From: Acidimicrobiales bacterium
GTDB taxonomy: Bacteria > Actinomycetota > Acidimicrobiia > Acidimicrobiales > DATDAH01
Assembly (NCBI GenBank): GCA_016794585.1
Contig: JAEUJM010000001.1
Location: 186,001-250,000 of the forward strand
DNA length: 64,000 nucleotides
Reading direction: 5' to 3'
This document shows positions 1 through 7,496 of the stretch, one piece after another. Within the stretch, counting starts at the first letter, position 1. The number at the start of each line of letters is the position of its first letter. A program made the position numbers and the translations under genes. The notes beneath the pieces are model-generated. The model saw only the letters and a list, made by a program, of their open reading frames with translations. It made no database searches and had not been told where the DNA came from.

Positions 1-1053
1 GGCGAGGCCCACCTCGGCGGCCCGCTCCCACTGGTCCGCGGTCGACCGGGTGGCGTCGTCGGCGGCCTCTCCGGCGACCGGGTCGAGCAGGAGCGCGACG
101 AGCACGGCCACGGCGACGGGCCACGTGTCGGCGTCGAGGGCGTCGAGCATGCGCAGTTCGAGCCACCCCCGGGGCCGTACGGGCGGGAAGAGGGTGGTCA
201 GGTGGTACGAGAGGTCGTCCACGGTCGGCCACCCCTGCTCGTGACCGTCCTCCATCCACCGGGCGAAGGGGAACGGGGTGCGCACGGCCGTCGCCTGGTC
301 GTCGGTCGCACCCCGGATCAGCAGCACGTTCGCGTCCAGCGCGTAACGCGCCCAGGACTCGGCCGGATCGGGGTCGAGGGTCGGCGCCGCGGTGCGGGTC
401 GGATCGATGCCCCACCACGTGGCGAGGCGGTTGGCCACCCAGCCGCTCGGCCGACCGACGCCTCCCTCCGCGCCGAAGGGCGAGTTGGCGAACAGGGCGA
501 TCAGGGTGGGCCCGAGGGCGTGGGCGCGGCGCCACCGGACACCGGGGTCACCGGGCCCGAGATCGACGTTCACCTGCAACGCCGCGGTGTTGCACATCAT
601 CCGCCGCCCGTGGGGACCCTTGGCGTCGAAGGCCGCCTCCATGGCGTCGTAGCGGCCGGTGTGCAGCACCCGGTGCGGTGGTCGGCCGGCATCGAGGCCG
701 ATGGGCACGAGTCCGACTCCGACGCGTTCCAACCGCCGGCTCAGCTCGGCGGCATCGAGGTGAGCGGCGGCGCACACGTCGTCGAGACCGACCAGCGGGG
801 CGGTGTTGAGCTCGAGTTGGCCCCCGGGCTCGAAGCTGAGGGTGCCCCCGGCGGGCAAGGGCCCGGGCCCGGTGGCGGCGGCGCGCAGTGCGTCGAGGTC
901 GAGTCGCTCACCGGGGCGGCCGGCGGCAATGGTGTGCCACTCCAACTCGAGGCCGATGTGCTCACCGGGTGCGACACCCTCGGGGGGTGAGAAGCACTCT
1001 TCGGCGATCCTGCGGACGTCGCCGGACGTGAGCGTGCGGTGGGGGGAGGGCAC
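1..1053 (-). CDS. egtA: Glutamate-cysteine ligase, EgtA type (partial at window edge)
   Basis: The gene runs off the left edge; 351 codons are visible and the C-terminus is missing. It starts at a GTG at 1053, and an in-frame TAG at 1066-1068 rules out an earlier start. EgtA ligases join glutamate and cysteine, giving gamma-glutamylcysteine for ergothioneine synthesis. Seen in the protein are the family blocks IGLELEWHT (about residues 33-41), FEPGGQLELN (74-83) and NTAALQVNVD (155-164). Other egt genes are not visible and could lie beyond the left edge. A 28-codon ORF with a strong ribosome binding site ends 12 nt upstream. The GCS2/EgtA family is clear; the exact pathway is inferred from family and high-GC actinobacterial context. 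Confidence 0.85.
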   Translation of the reverse strand, partial: MPSPHRTLTSGDVRRIAEECFSPPEGVAPGEHIGLELEWHTIAAGRPGERLDLDALRAAATGPGPLPAGGTLSFEPGGQLELNTAPLVGLDDVCAAAHLDAAELSRRLERVGVGLVPIGLDAGRPPHRVLHTGRYDAMEAAFDAKGPHGRRMMCNTAALQVNVDLGPGDPGVRWRRAHALGPTLIALFANSPFGAEGGVGRPSGWVANRLATWWGIDPTRTAAPTLDPDPAESWARYALDANVLLIRGATDDQATAVRTPFPFARWMEDGHEQGWPTVDDLSYHLTTLFPPVRPRGWLELRMLDALDADTWPVAVAVLVALLLDPVAGEAADDATRSTADQWERAAEVGLA

Positions 1054-1065
1054 GGGGTGAGGTTC

Positions 1066-1152
1066 CTAACGGTGACCGGTGGTCGCGCCGACCCACCGGG
1101 GGTTGAAGATGGCGGCGAGGGCGAGGTGCCGCAACTGGATCAGGTGGGTCAT
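1066..1152 (-). CDS. Possible 28-residue leader peptide upstream of egtA
   Basis: A short ORF starts at ATG 1152 and stops 12 nt before egtA, using the same TAG that blocks upstream extension of egtA. A good Shine-Dalgarno sequence, GAGGAAGG, ends about 3 nt before the ATG, while egtA has only a weak site. The peptide starts MTHLIQLRHL and ends in TTGHR; it has no cysteine run, so it does not look like the cysteine-attenuator leaders known in actinobacteria. It could couple translation into egtA, or be chance. A GGCACC-gga-GGTGCC hairpin (1243-1257) lies in the upstream leader region. Confidence 0.35.
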   Translation of the reverse strand: MTHLIQLRHLALAAIFNPRWVGATTGHR

Positions 1153-1327
1153 GGCCTTCCTCGGTGGGGTTTCTCGCTCTGTCTCGGCACAGGGCACTTC
1201 GTACCCGAGCAAGGATCCGGATGACCTCTCTCGGCCCGGCCGGGCACCGGAGGTGCCGATGGTGCAGCGTCCTCCACCTTCTTACCCCGGTGACGCCCGG
1301 ACGTGCGTCGCGCGGGGTGGCGCGACC

Positions 1328-2302
1328 ATGACGCACCCCTGGCGGCCCGCTACCTTGTTCCCGGTGCGGCCTGCGGATCAGCCGCACGGGTCGGAGGGTC
1401 CCACGGGGGTTCCGGCGCCGTGCCCCCAGCTCTTCGATCGGCGACGGCGCGCGCCCGTGCCACCGTGGGGCCTCGCCGCGGCCACCGTCGCGGTCGTGTG
1501 GACCATGGTCGGCGCCCTCGTCTCGTTCGCGCCGTCCGCCCAGGCGCTGACCGTCGGCGAGGCCGAAGAGCGCGTCGAGGAGGCCCGCGTCCACCTGGCC
1601 GACACCCACACCGCCGTGCGGGAGGCCGAAGCGGCCATCGTGGACGCGCAGGCCGAGCTCGGCGACCTCCAAGCCGACGAGCTGGCACTCACCGAGCAGC
1701 TCCGGTCGAAGCGGCGTCAGGCCCGCCAGCTGTCGGTCGCCGCCTACATGAGCGGCGGCAACGAGAGCAGCATCGAGCTGCTGGCCGACACGGAGGAGGC
1801 CAGCGACCTCCTGTGGCGCCAGACCATGCTGGCCGAGCAGAGCATCGACACCCGCCGGGTCGCACGCGAGTTCCAGCAGCTGCGCAACGGCACCTCCGAC
1901 GACGTCGAGCGCACGGTCGAGCGGCTCGATCGCCTCGACCAGCGCCTCGAGGAGGCCCGCCAGGAGATCCCCCATGCCGAGCGCGAGCTCGAGCTCGCGG
2001 AGATCACCCTCATCGGCGTGCGCCAGGCCGAGGCGGCCGCGCGTGCTGCTCGGGACGCCGCCGCACTCGGTCTCGACAAGTGGGCGGCGCTGCGCCGCTG
2101 CGAGTCGGGCGGCAACTACGGCGCCAACACGGGCAACGGCTTCTATGGCGCGTATCAGTTCGATCTCCAGACGTGGCAGTCCGTGGGCGGCGTCGGCCTA
2201 CCGTCCGACGCGCCCCCGTGGGAGCAGGACGCGCGCGCCAAGGCCCTCTACGCCGCCCGCGGGGCCCAGCCCTGGCCCATCTGCGGACGCTTCCTGCTGT
2301 AG
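1328..2302 (+). CDS. Rpf-like secreted protein: coiled coil plus transglycosylase-like domain
   Basis: 324 residues from ATG 1328. A long basic N-terminus leads into one hydrophobic segment (about 45-73, ending PSAQA), then a charged alpha-helical coiled coil (about 75-245), then a C-terminal domain with WAALRRCESGGNYG and GAYQFDLQTWQSVGG. That last block is the resuscitation-promoting factor / transglycosylase-like fold, with the catalytic Glu in CESGG near residue 259. Such proteins cleave peptidoglycan and act outside the membrane. The coiled coil resembles those of NlpC/P60 hydrolase partners and may mediate complex formation (inference). GTG 1364 is a possible shorter start; both keep the membrane segment. 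It is divergent from egtA with about 175 nt between. Confidence 0.8.
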   Translation: MTHPWRPATLFPVRPADQPHGSEGPTGVPAPCPQLFDRRRRAPVPPWGLAAATVAVVWTMVGALVSFAPSAQALTVGEAEERVEEARVHLADTHTAVREAEAAIVDAQAELGDLQADELALTEQLRSKRRQARQLSVAAYMSGGNESSIELLADTEEASDLLWRQTMLAEQSIDTRRVAREFQQLRNGTSDDVERTVERLDRLDQRLEEARQEIPHAERELELAEITLIGVRQAEAAARAARDAAALGLDKWAALRRCESGGNYGANTGNGFYGAYQFDLQTWQSVGGVGLPSDAPPWEQDARAKALYAARGAQPWPICGRFLL

Positions 2303-2342
2303 CAGCTCGATCCGTAGGGCCCGATCGAACGGGCTTTCACGC

Positions 2343-3503
2343 TCAAGGGGTGGCGGGAGCGAGCGGGCTGGGCGAGTCGTCGTCGTCCATGGGGATCTGT
2401 CCCAGCGGGCCGTAGCGCCGCCGGAACGCCAGGTAGGCGACCAGTCCAGCAGGCAGCGGCAGCCAGTACGAGAAGAGGCGGAAGGCCAAGGTGGCGAGGA
2501 GGGCGTCGGCGGGTTCCACGCCGGCCAGGGTGAGGCACGCCACGAGGCCACCCTCGACGAAGCCCAGGCCCCCCGGGGTGATGGGGATCATGCTCAGGAC
2601 CGCAGCGGCGCCGTAGGCGAGCAGCACCGCGGACATGCGGGGACTGGCACCGACCGCCCGGAGGGCGGCCACGAGGGCCAGGTAGTCGAAGGTCCAGTTG
2701 CCCACCGACGCGGCCAGGGACCGCTTCCAGCGCGGCCCCAGGGCGGCGACCACCCGGTCGCGCTGCTCGACGAACCCCTCGGCCCGGGGGTAGGTCTCCC
2801 AGTGCCGCTTGGCCGCGACCCAGCGGCCGATGCGCTCGACCCACCCGCCGACCACGATGAGCGGTTGCTGGGTGGTGACGAGTACGAAGCCGATGCCGAA
2901 CAGCAGCAGGAACAGGATGCCCCCGCCCCAGGCCACCAGGAGCAGGCCCTGGGGGATCGGCGCCCCGAAGAAGGCCAGGCCGACGGCGACGACGGGCAGC
3001 GCGCTGAGCGTGGCGGTGGAGATGAGCGAGGTGGCCGCGAGGGTGGAGCCGGCCTCGGCCTTCTCGATGCCGGCCACCGACAGCATGCGGTAGAGGGCGG
3101 CGCCGCCGACGGCGGCGCCGGCGGGGATGACCTTGGTGACCGCGTTCGACACCAGCTGCGCGGTGCCGGCCACGAACCAGCTCACCTGCGGAAGGGCGCA
3201 GCGGGTCAGCGCCCAGGAGCAGAGGAAGCTGCACGCCATGAGGATGGCGATCGCGGCGAACCACTCGACCTTGACCGTGCGCAGCTCGGGGGCGCTGGAG
3301 AGCACCTCGGCGACCCGGGGGAACAGCACGTAGAGCGTGAGGAGGCTGGCGAGGAGGAACAGGGCCCGCCAGATCGACCACCGCGTGGACGGGGTCGACC
3401 CCGCCGCAGCACCGGGACCCCGCACCGGGGCGGGATCCTCGGGCGCGTCGGCATCGTCACCGCTGGAGGCGCCCGCCGACGCGCCGTCGTCGAGACCGGG
3501 CAC
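2343..3503 (-). CDS. Flippase-like integral membrane protein (LPG synthase TM / UPF0104 family)
   Basis: 386 residues from GTG 3503. After a low-complexity acidic N-terminus (about 50 residues) there are about eight hydrophobic helices, with the family features VSNAVTKVIPAGAAVGGAALYR and ITPGGLGFVEGGL. These belong to the lysylphosphatidylglycerol-synthase transmembrane domain family, thought to move lipids or lipid-linked substrates across the membrane; the substrate cannot be told from sequence. A TATCGT -10-like element sits 7 nt before the GTG, so the mRNA may be leaderless. The C-terminus is acidic (MDDDDS). A second, distinct member of the family lies at 60432-61442. Confidence 0.8.
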   Translation of the reverse strand: MPGLDDGASAGASSGDDADAPEDPAPVRGPGAAAGSTPSTRWSIWRALFLLASLLTLYVLFPRVAEVLSSAPELRTVKVEWFAAIAILMACSFLCSWALTRCALPQVSWFVAGTAQLVSNAVTKVIPAGAAVGGAALYRMLSVAGIEKAEAGSTLAATSLISTATLSALPVVAVGLAFFGAPIPQGLLLVAWGGGILFLLLFGIGFVLVTTQQPLIVVGGWVERIGRWVAAKRHWETYPRAEGFVEQRDRVVAALGPRWKRSLAASVGNWTFDYLALVAALRAVGASPRMSAVLLAYGAAAVLSMIPITPGGLGFVEGGLVACLTLAGVEPADALLATLAFRLFSYWLPLPAGLVAYLAFRRRYGPLGQIPMDDDDSPSPLAPATP

Positions 3504-3841
3504 GCCTAGGACGATAGTGGGCGCACGGCGGGCTGCTCCCCGACCCCCGGCACCGGTTCGCCGTCTCGCGGCCCGGCGATGGCCAGGACCACCAGGGTCA
3601 CGGCCACGGCGGCCTTGCCCCAGCAGCGGTGGGGAGGCCCCGGAGCGGGCGCGGGTGGTGGAGGCGCGCCCGCCCCGGGGGACGGTGCGTCGAGGCCGGG
3701 GGCGGACACCGCTTGGAGGGGACGGTGGCCCCGCCGGAGCCGGCGGCGACGATGGCTCCGGGGCCTCGATCGCACGAGGATCACCGTAAACGGAAGGGCC
3801 ATGAAAAGCAATGAAAAGATGTGAAAGGTCCTGCAGCGCGC
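3504..3841. other. Intergenic region with no convincing gene
   Basis: About 340 nt between two minus-strand genes. ORFs exist on both strands, including a 101-codon minus ORF (3506-3811) that ends 2 nt before the flippase start, but they are proline/arginine-rich with no recognisable domain. The right end (about 3790-3835) is locally AT-rich compared with the surroundings and could hold a promoter for the minus-strand flippase gene. I see no repeat or RNA structure worth naming. Confidence 0.4.
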
Positions 3842-5050
3842 TCAGTCGGCCTCGTCGCCCGGGACGTGGGGGCTGTTGCGAGGGGTGTCGCGCAGTGAAG
3901 ACAAGATGGTGAGGAAGGGCCGCTTCTTCTCGCGTGGCGGTTTCGTCAGGTGGGTCTCGACCACGTCGTGGCGGTTCACGTAGGTGGAGACGAAGGCCTG
4001 GAGGGTGGCCCCGGCTGGCAGTGCCAGGAGCGCGCCGACGGGGCCGAGGATGCTGGCGCCGGCGATCACCGCGCCGAAGGCCACGGCTGGGTGGATGTCC
4101 ATGGTGTGGGCGGTGATGGGTGGCGCCAACAGGTAGTTCTCGACCTGCTGGTACACGACGATGGCGATGAGCACCCAGAGCGCCTCGATGGGTTGGTCGA
4201 TGAGGGCGATGACCAGCGGGAGCGCCCCGGCGAGGTAGGTGCCGACCACGGGCACGAACTGCGACAGGACGCCCACCCAGATGGCCAAGGGGAGCGGGAA
4301 GGGGACGCCGATGAGCAGGAAGGCGAGGTAGTGGAACACCGCGGACAGGAAGGCGAGCAGGCCGCGTGAGTAGATGTACCCGCCGGTCTTGTCGACGGCG
4401 ATCTCCCACACCCGTAGGACCTCGCGCTGGCGATCGGGGCGCATGACCGAGCAGATCGAGCGGCGGAGGCGGGGCCCGTCGGCCACGAGGTAGAAGGTGA
4501 ACAACAAGATGGTCAGGCCCCGGAACAGCACGCCGACCGCCTGCGCGCCGACGCTCAGCACGTTGCCGGCGAGCCCGGTGGCGATGTCGTTGGCCGACCC
4601 CGACTGGATCTGCTCGGTGAGGTCGTCGGTGTTGATGTCCGCGTCGAAGGTGTCGTTGGCCCAGTCCTCGACGTCGGCGACGTACTCGGGGGCCTGGTCG
4701 ACGAGGTTCTGCACCTGGTCGACGAACAGCGAGCCGATGGCGTAGACGAACAGGCCACCGGCCACGAACAACATCGCGAACACCGCGGCGGTGCCGGGTC
4801 CCCGCCGCCAGCCCCGGGCCTGGAGCCAGTTGACCGCCGGCTCGAGCGCGAACGACAGGAAGAGTGCCACCAGCAACATCACCAGGAGCTCCCGGAGCTT
4901 GCCGATGAGCCAGACCGTGGTGGCGAGGGCGATGATGCCCACGAAGAACAGGGCGATGGCCCGGGGGACCCACCGGGGCATGCGGTCGTAGTCCGGGACG
5001 TCCGGCGTGGAGGGCGTGTCCTCGGGCCCGGCGTCGTCCCCTTCTGGCAT
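3842..5050 (-). CDS. AI-2E / PerM family membrane permease
   Basis: 402 residues from ATG 5050. A 25-residue acidic N-terminus is followed by about eight membrane helices; the stretch FALEPAVNWLQARGWRRG and the later VPVVGTYLAGALPLVIAL and FGAVIAGASILGPVGALLALP are typical of the UPF0118/AI-2E transporter family. Members act as exporters or Na+/H+-type antiporters; the substrate is unknown. The soluble loop of about 90 residues between early helices is normal for the family. TAGCGT lies 8 nt before the ATG, with no Shine-Dalgarno, suggesting a leaderless transcript. The next gene to the right is divergent. Confidence 0.85.
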   Translation of the reverse strand: MPEGDDAGPEDTPSTPDVPDYDRMPRWVPRAIALFFVGIIALATTVWLIGKLRELLVMLLVALFLSFALEPAVNWLQARGWRRGPGTAAVFAMLFVAGGLFVYAIGSLFVDQVQNLVDQAPEYVADVEDWANDTFDADINTDDLTEQIQSGSANDIATGLAGNVLSVGAQAVGVLFRGLTILLFTFYLVADGPRLRRSICSVMRPDRQREVLRVWEIAVDKTGGYIYSRGLLAFLSAVFHYLAFLLIGVPFPLPLAIWVGVLSQFVPVVGTYLAGALPLVIALIDQPIEALWVLIAIVVYQQVENYLLAPPITAHTMDIHPAVAFGAVIAGASILGPVGALLALPAGATLQAFVSTYVNRHDVVETHLTKPPREKKRPFLTILSSLRDTPRNSPHVPGDEAD

Positions 5051-5131
5051 CGGGATCCACGCTAGTGCTGGCGAGTAGACACCCCGCGGGACCGCTCGTA
5101 GGTTGGGCGCCCGACCGACAAAGGGGAACCA

Positions 5132-6178
5132 GTGAGCTACCGAGTCATCCAGTGGGCCACCGGCACGGTGGGGGTGCACGCCGTCCCGGCCATCGCCGCC
5201 CATCCCGACCTCGAGCTGGCCGGGCTCTGGGTGCACTCGGACGACAAGGCCGGCCGCGACGCCGGCGAGCTGTGCGGGGTCGAGCCCCTGGGGGTCACCG
5301 CCACCCAGGACGCGGAGGCGCTGCTGGCCTCCGATGCCGATTGCGTCTGCTACATGGCCCACTCCGACGTCCGCCCCGGTGAGGTCGTCGACGACCTGTG
5401 CCGGATGCTGGCCAGCGGCAAGAACGTGGTCAACACGTCGTTCGTGCCCCTGCTGTTCCCCCGCCAAGCGGGCTTCCACGACCAGCTCCAGCGGGCCTGC
5501 CTGGAGGGCGGCACGTCGTTCTACACGTCGGGCATCGACCCGGGCTTCGGCAACGCCGGCGTCACCATCCCGGCGTTGGCCCTCTGCAAGGAGGTGAACA
5601 CGGTCCGGATGGCCGAGATCGTGAACTACGCCACCTGGGACAACCCGTTCACGATGTTCGAGATCATGGGCTTCGGGAAGACCGACCCGTCGCAGTCGCT
5701 GCTGCTCTCGCCCGGCTCGACGGCCTTGGCGTGGGGGCCAGTGGTGGCGCTGGTCGCCGAGGCGCTCGGCGTCGAGCTCGACGAGATCACCGAGTGGCAC
5801 GAAGTCATCACCGCCGACGAGGACTTCACCATCGCGTCGGGCCCCATCCCCGCGGGGACCATCTCGGGCATGCGCTTCGAGATCCGCGGCATGGTCGGCG
5901 GCGAGGCCAGGATCGTCGTGGAGCACGTCACCCGCCTGCGCGACGGGGACGCCCCCGAGTGGCCGCAAGGCGCGGGCTACCGCATCGAGGTGGACGGCGA
6001 GCCGTGCATGAAGATCGAGCTGTCGGTGTCGTCCCACGTCGGCGACCACAACCACGCCGGGTGCCTCGCCACCGCCATGCACGTGATCAACGCCATCCCG
6101 CTCGTCTGCGACGCCGACCCCGGGGTGCTCACCTACCTCGACCTCCCCGTGTACAGCGCCCGCAACCTGATGCGGTGA
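5132..6178 (+). CDS. NAD(P)H-dependent dehydrogenase, dihydrodipicolinate-reductase-like fold
   Basis: 348 residues from GTG 5132 with AAGGGG about 7 nt upstream. The N-terminus VIQWATGTVG is the dinucleotide-binding loop typical of the amine dehydrogenase / 2,4-diaminopentanoate dehydrogenase-like family often annotated as dihydrodipicolinate reductase in mycobacteria. GKNVVNTSFVPLLFP and YTSGIDPGFGNAG are family blocks. The true substrate is unknown. The stop overlaps the GTG start of the globin gene (GTGA), so the two are translationally coupled, which may mean a redox link, but that is inference. Confidence 0.75.
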   Translation: MSYRVIQWATGTVGVHAVPAIAAHPDLELAGLWVHSDDKAGRDAGELCGVEPLGVTATQDAEALLASDADCVCYMAHSDVRPGEVVDDLCRMLASGKNVVNTSFVPLLFPRQAGFHDQLQRACLEGGTSFYTSGIDPGFGNAGVTIPALALCKEVNTVRMAEIVNYATWDNPFTMFEIMGFGKTDPSQSLLLSPGSTALAWGPVVALVAEALGVELDEITEWHEVITADEDFTIASGPIPAGTISGMRFEIRGMVGGEARIVVEHVTRLRDGDAPEWPQGAGYRIEVDGEPCMKIELSVSSHVGDHNHAGCLATAMHVINAIPLVCDADPGVLTYLDLPVYSARNLMR

Positions 6179-6579
6179 GCGACACGCTCTACGACCGGGT
6201 CGGGGGCCAGCCCTGGTTCGACGCGCTCGTGGAGCGCTTCTACGAGGGCGTGGCCGACGACCCGGTGCTGCGCCCGATGTACCCCGAGGACCTCGAGCCA
6301 GGGAAGCGCCACCTCGCGCTCTTCCTCGGCCAGTACTGGGGCGGTCCTGGCACCTACAGCGAGGAGCGGGGACATCCCCGTCTGCGGGCCCGCCACCTGC
6401 CCTTCGTGATCGGCGAGCGCGAGCGAGACGCCTGGGTGCGCCACATGACCGCGGCGGTCGAGGCGGGCGCGACCGACGACGACACCAAGGCCGAGCTCCT
6501 CACCTATCTGTCCGACGCGGCCACCTTCGTCATCAACCAGCGCCCGTTGGATCTGCGCCCGCCCGGGGCCGGCCGGTAG
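6175..6579 (+). CDS. glbO: Group II truncated haemoglobin (trHbO)
   Basis: 134 residues from GTG 6175, overlapping the previous stop by 4 nt. The whole length lines up with mycobacterial GlbO: Tyr23 (B10, in ERFYEG), Tyr36 (CD1, in PMYPED), FLGQYWGGPGTYSEERGHPRL, proximal His74 (RARHLPF) and Trp87 (G8, DAWVRHM). These residues define the heme pocket of group II truncated globins, which bind O2 tightly and can scavenge NO or peroxide. The enzyme is cytosolic and its redox partner is not identifiable here. Confidence 0.92.
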   Translation: MSDTLYDRVGGQPWFDALVERFYEGVADDPVLRPMYPEDLEPGKRHLALFLGQYWGGPGTYSEERGHPRLRARHLPFVIGERERDAWVRHMTAAVEAGATDDDTKAELLTYLSDAATFVINQRPLDLRPPGAGR

Positions 6580-6625
6580 CGTTTCGACGTCAACCGGCTC
6601 GACGGGAGCCGGACGGGGAGGCGAC

Positions 6626-7411
6626 ATGCGTGGACGGCGGCTGATCGGAGCGGTGCTGGTGGCCGGGCTCGTGGCCGTCCTCGCCCCGACCGCAGCAGCG
6701 TCGGCGTCGCCGCGCCCCGCGGCCGCTGCGGCGGGTCGTGACCCGGTCATCATCGTGGCCGGCACGCTCGCCGGCCAGACCCTGGCCAGCGTCTACTACG
6801 AGCCCCTTGCCGCCCGCCTCCGGGCCAGCGGGTACGACGTCACCATCTTCGGCCTGCCCGGCAGCGGCCTCGGCGACATCGGGGCCATCTCCCAGAACCT
6901 CAACCAGAAGGCCGACCAGGTGCGGGCCCGCACCGGTGCGACCCGCGTCGACCTGATCGGCCACTCGCAGGGCGGGCTCGTCATCCGCCACTACCTCAAG
7001 TACCGGGGCGGCGCGAACGAAGTCGACAGCGCCATCAGCCTCGGTGCGCCCCACTACGGCGCGGCGGTGGCCAACCTCCTCACGCTGCTCGGCCTCGGCT
7101 CGTGCGCCGGCGTGGTGGCGTGTCGACAGATGACCATCGGCTCGCCCTTCCTCGCCGCGCTCAACGCCGGCGACGACACCATCGGCAACGTCAGCTACAC
7201 GAACATCGCCTCGGTGAACGACGGCATCGTGCAGCCCTACACCACGTCGTTCCTGAACAACGACGGCAACAACACCAACGTGAAGCTGCAGAAGCAGTGC
7301 CCGCTGCGGGCCGTCGGCCACGTGGGCCTGCCCCTCGACGGGATGGTCTACAGCGGGATCCAGGACGCCCTGGCGCACCGCGCCATCACGCTGAACTGCT
7401 TCGCGCTCTAG
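6626..7411 (+). CDS. Secreted lipase/esterase of the alpha/beta-hydrolase fold
   Basis: 261 residues from ATG 6626 with GGGAGG five nt upstream. A signal peptide (MRGRRLIGAVLVAGLVAVLA, ending near PTAAASAS) leads into an alpha/beta hydrolase with IVAGTLAG (oxyanion region), the nucleophile elbow GHSQGG (Ser about 114), an acid in SVNDGIVQP (about 199) and a catalytic His in AVGHVGL (about 232). The short length and this triad layout match actinobacterial extracellular class 2 lipases. Two or more cysteines may form a disulfide (SCAGVVACR). Lipid substrate not determined. Confidence 0.85.
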   Translation: MRGRRLIGAVLVAGLVAVLAPTAAASASPRPAAAAAGRDPVIIVAGTLAGQTLASVYYEPLAARLRASGYDVTIFGLPGSGLGDIGAISQNLNQKADQVRARTGATRVDLIGHSQGGLVIRHYLKYRGGANEVDSAISLGAPHYGAAVANLLTLLGLGSCAGVVACRQMTIGSPFLAALNAGDDTIGNVSYTNIASVNDGIVQPYTTSFLNNDGNNTNVKLQKQCPLRAVGHVGLPLDGMVYSGIQDALAHRAITLNCFAL

Positions 7412-7429
7412 GCGGGCTGCCATGGCCGA

Positions 7430-7450
7430 CGGGACGAGGGCTTCGTCCCG
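7430..7450. terminator. Hairpin after the lipase gene
   Basis: An 8-bp perfect inverted repeat CGGGACGA-gggct-TCGTCCCG lies 18 nt after the lipase stop. There is no T-run, as usual for actinobacterial terminators. It lies before the likely GTG start of the next gene. Confidence 0.5.
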
Positions 7451-7496
7451 GGCGGTCGGCGTTGTCGTCGGAGCGGGGCGATGCGACGATGCCCGT

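Noticed and set aside
1153-1327. A ydaO (c-di-AMP) or SAM riboswitch before the Rpf-like gene or egtA
   Set aside because: The interval is too short for ydaO and none of the conserved riboswitch blocks could be recognised on either strand.
3506-3811. 101-codon minus-strand ORF ending 2 nt before the flippase gene
   Set aside because: Proline- and arginine-rich, no domain, opposite-strand ORFs equally long; adjacency alone is weak evidence.
7430-7450. GGGACGA ... TCGTCCC as another DosR-like box
   Set aside because: The spacing between the half-sites is wrong and it sits just after the lipase stop; terminator is simpler.
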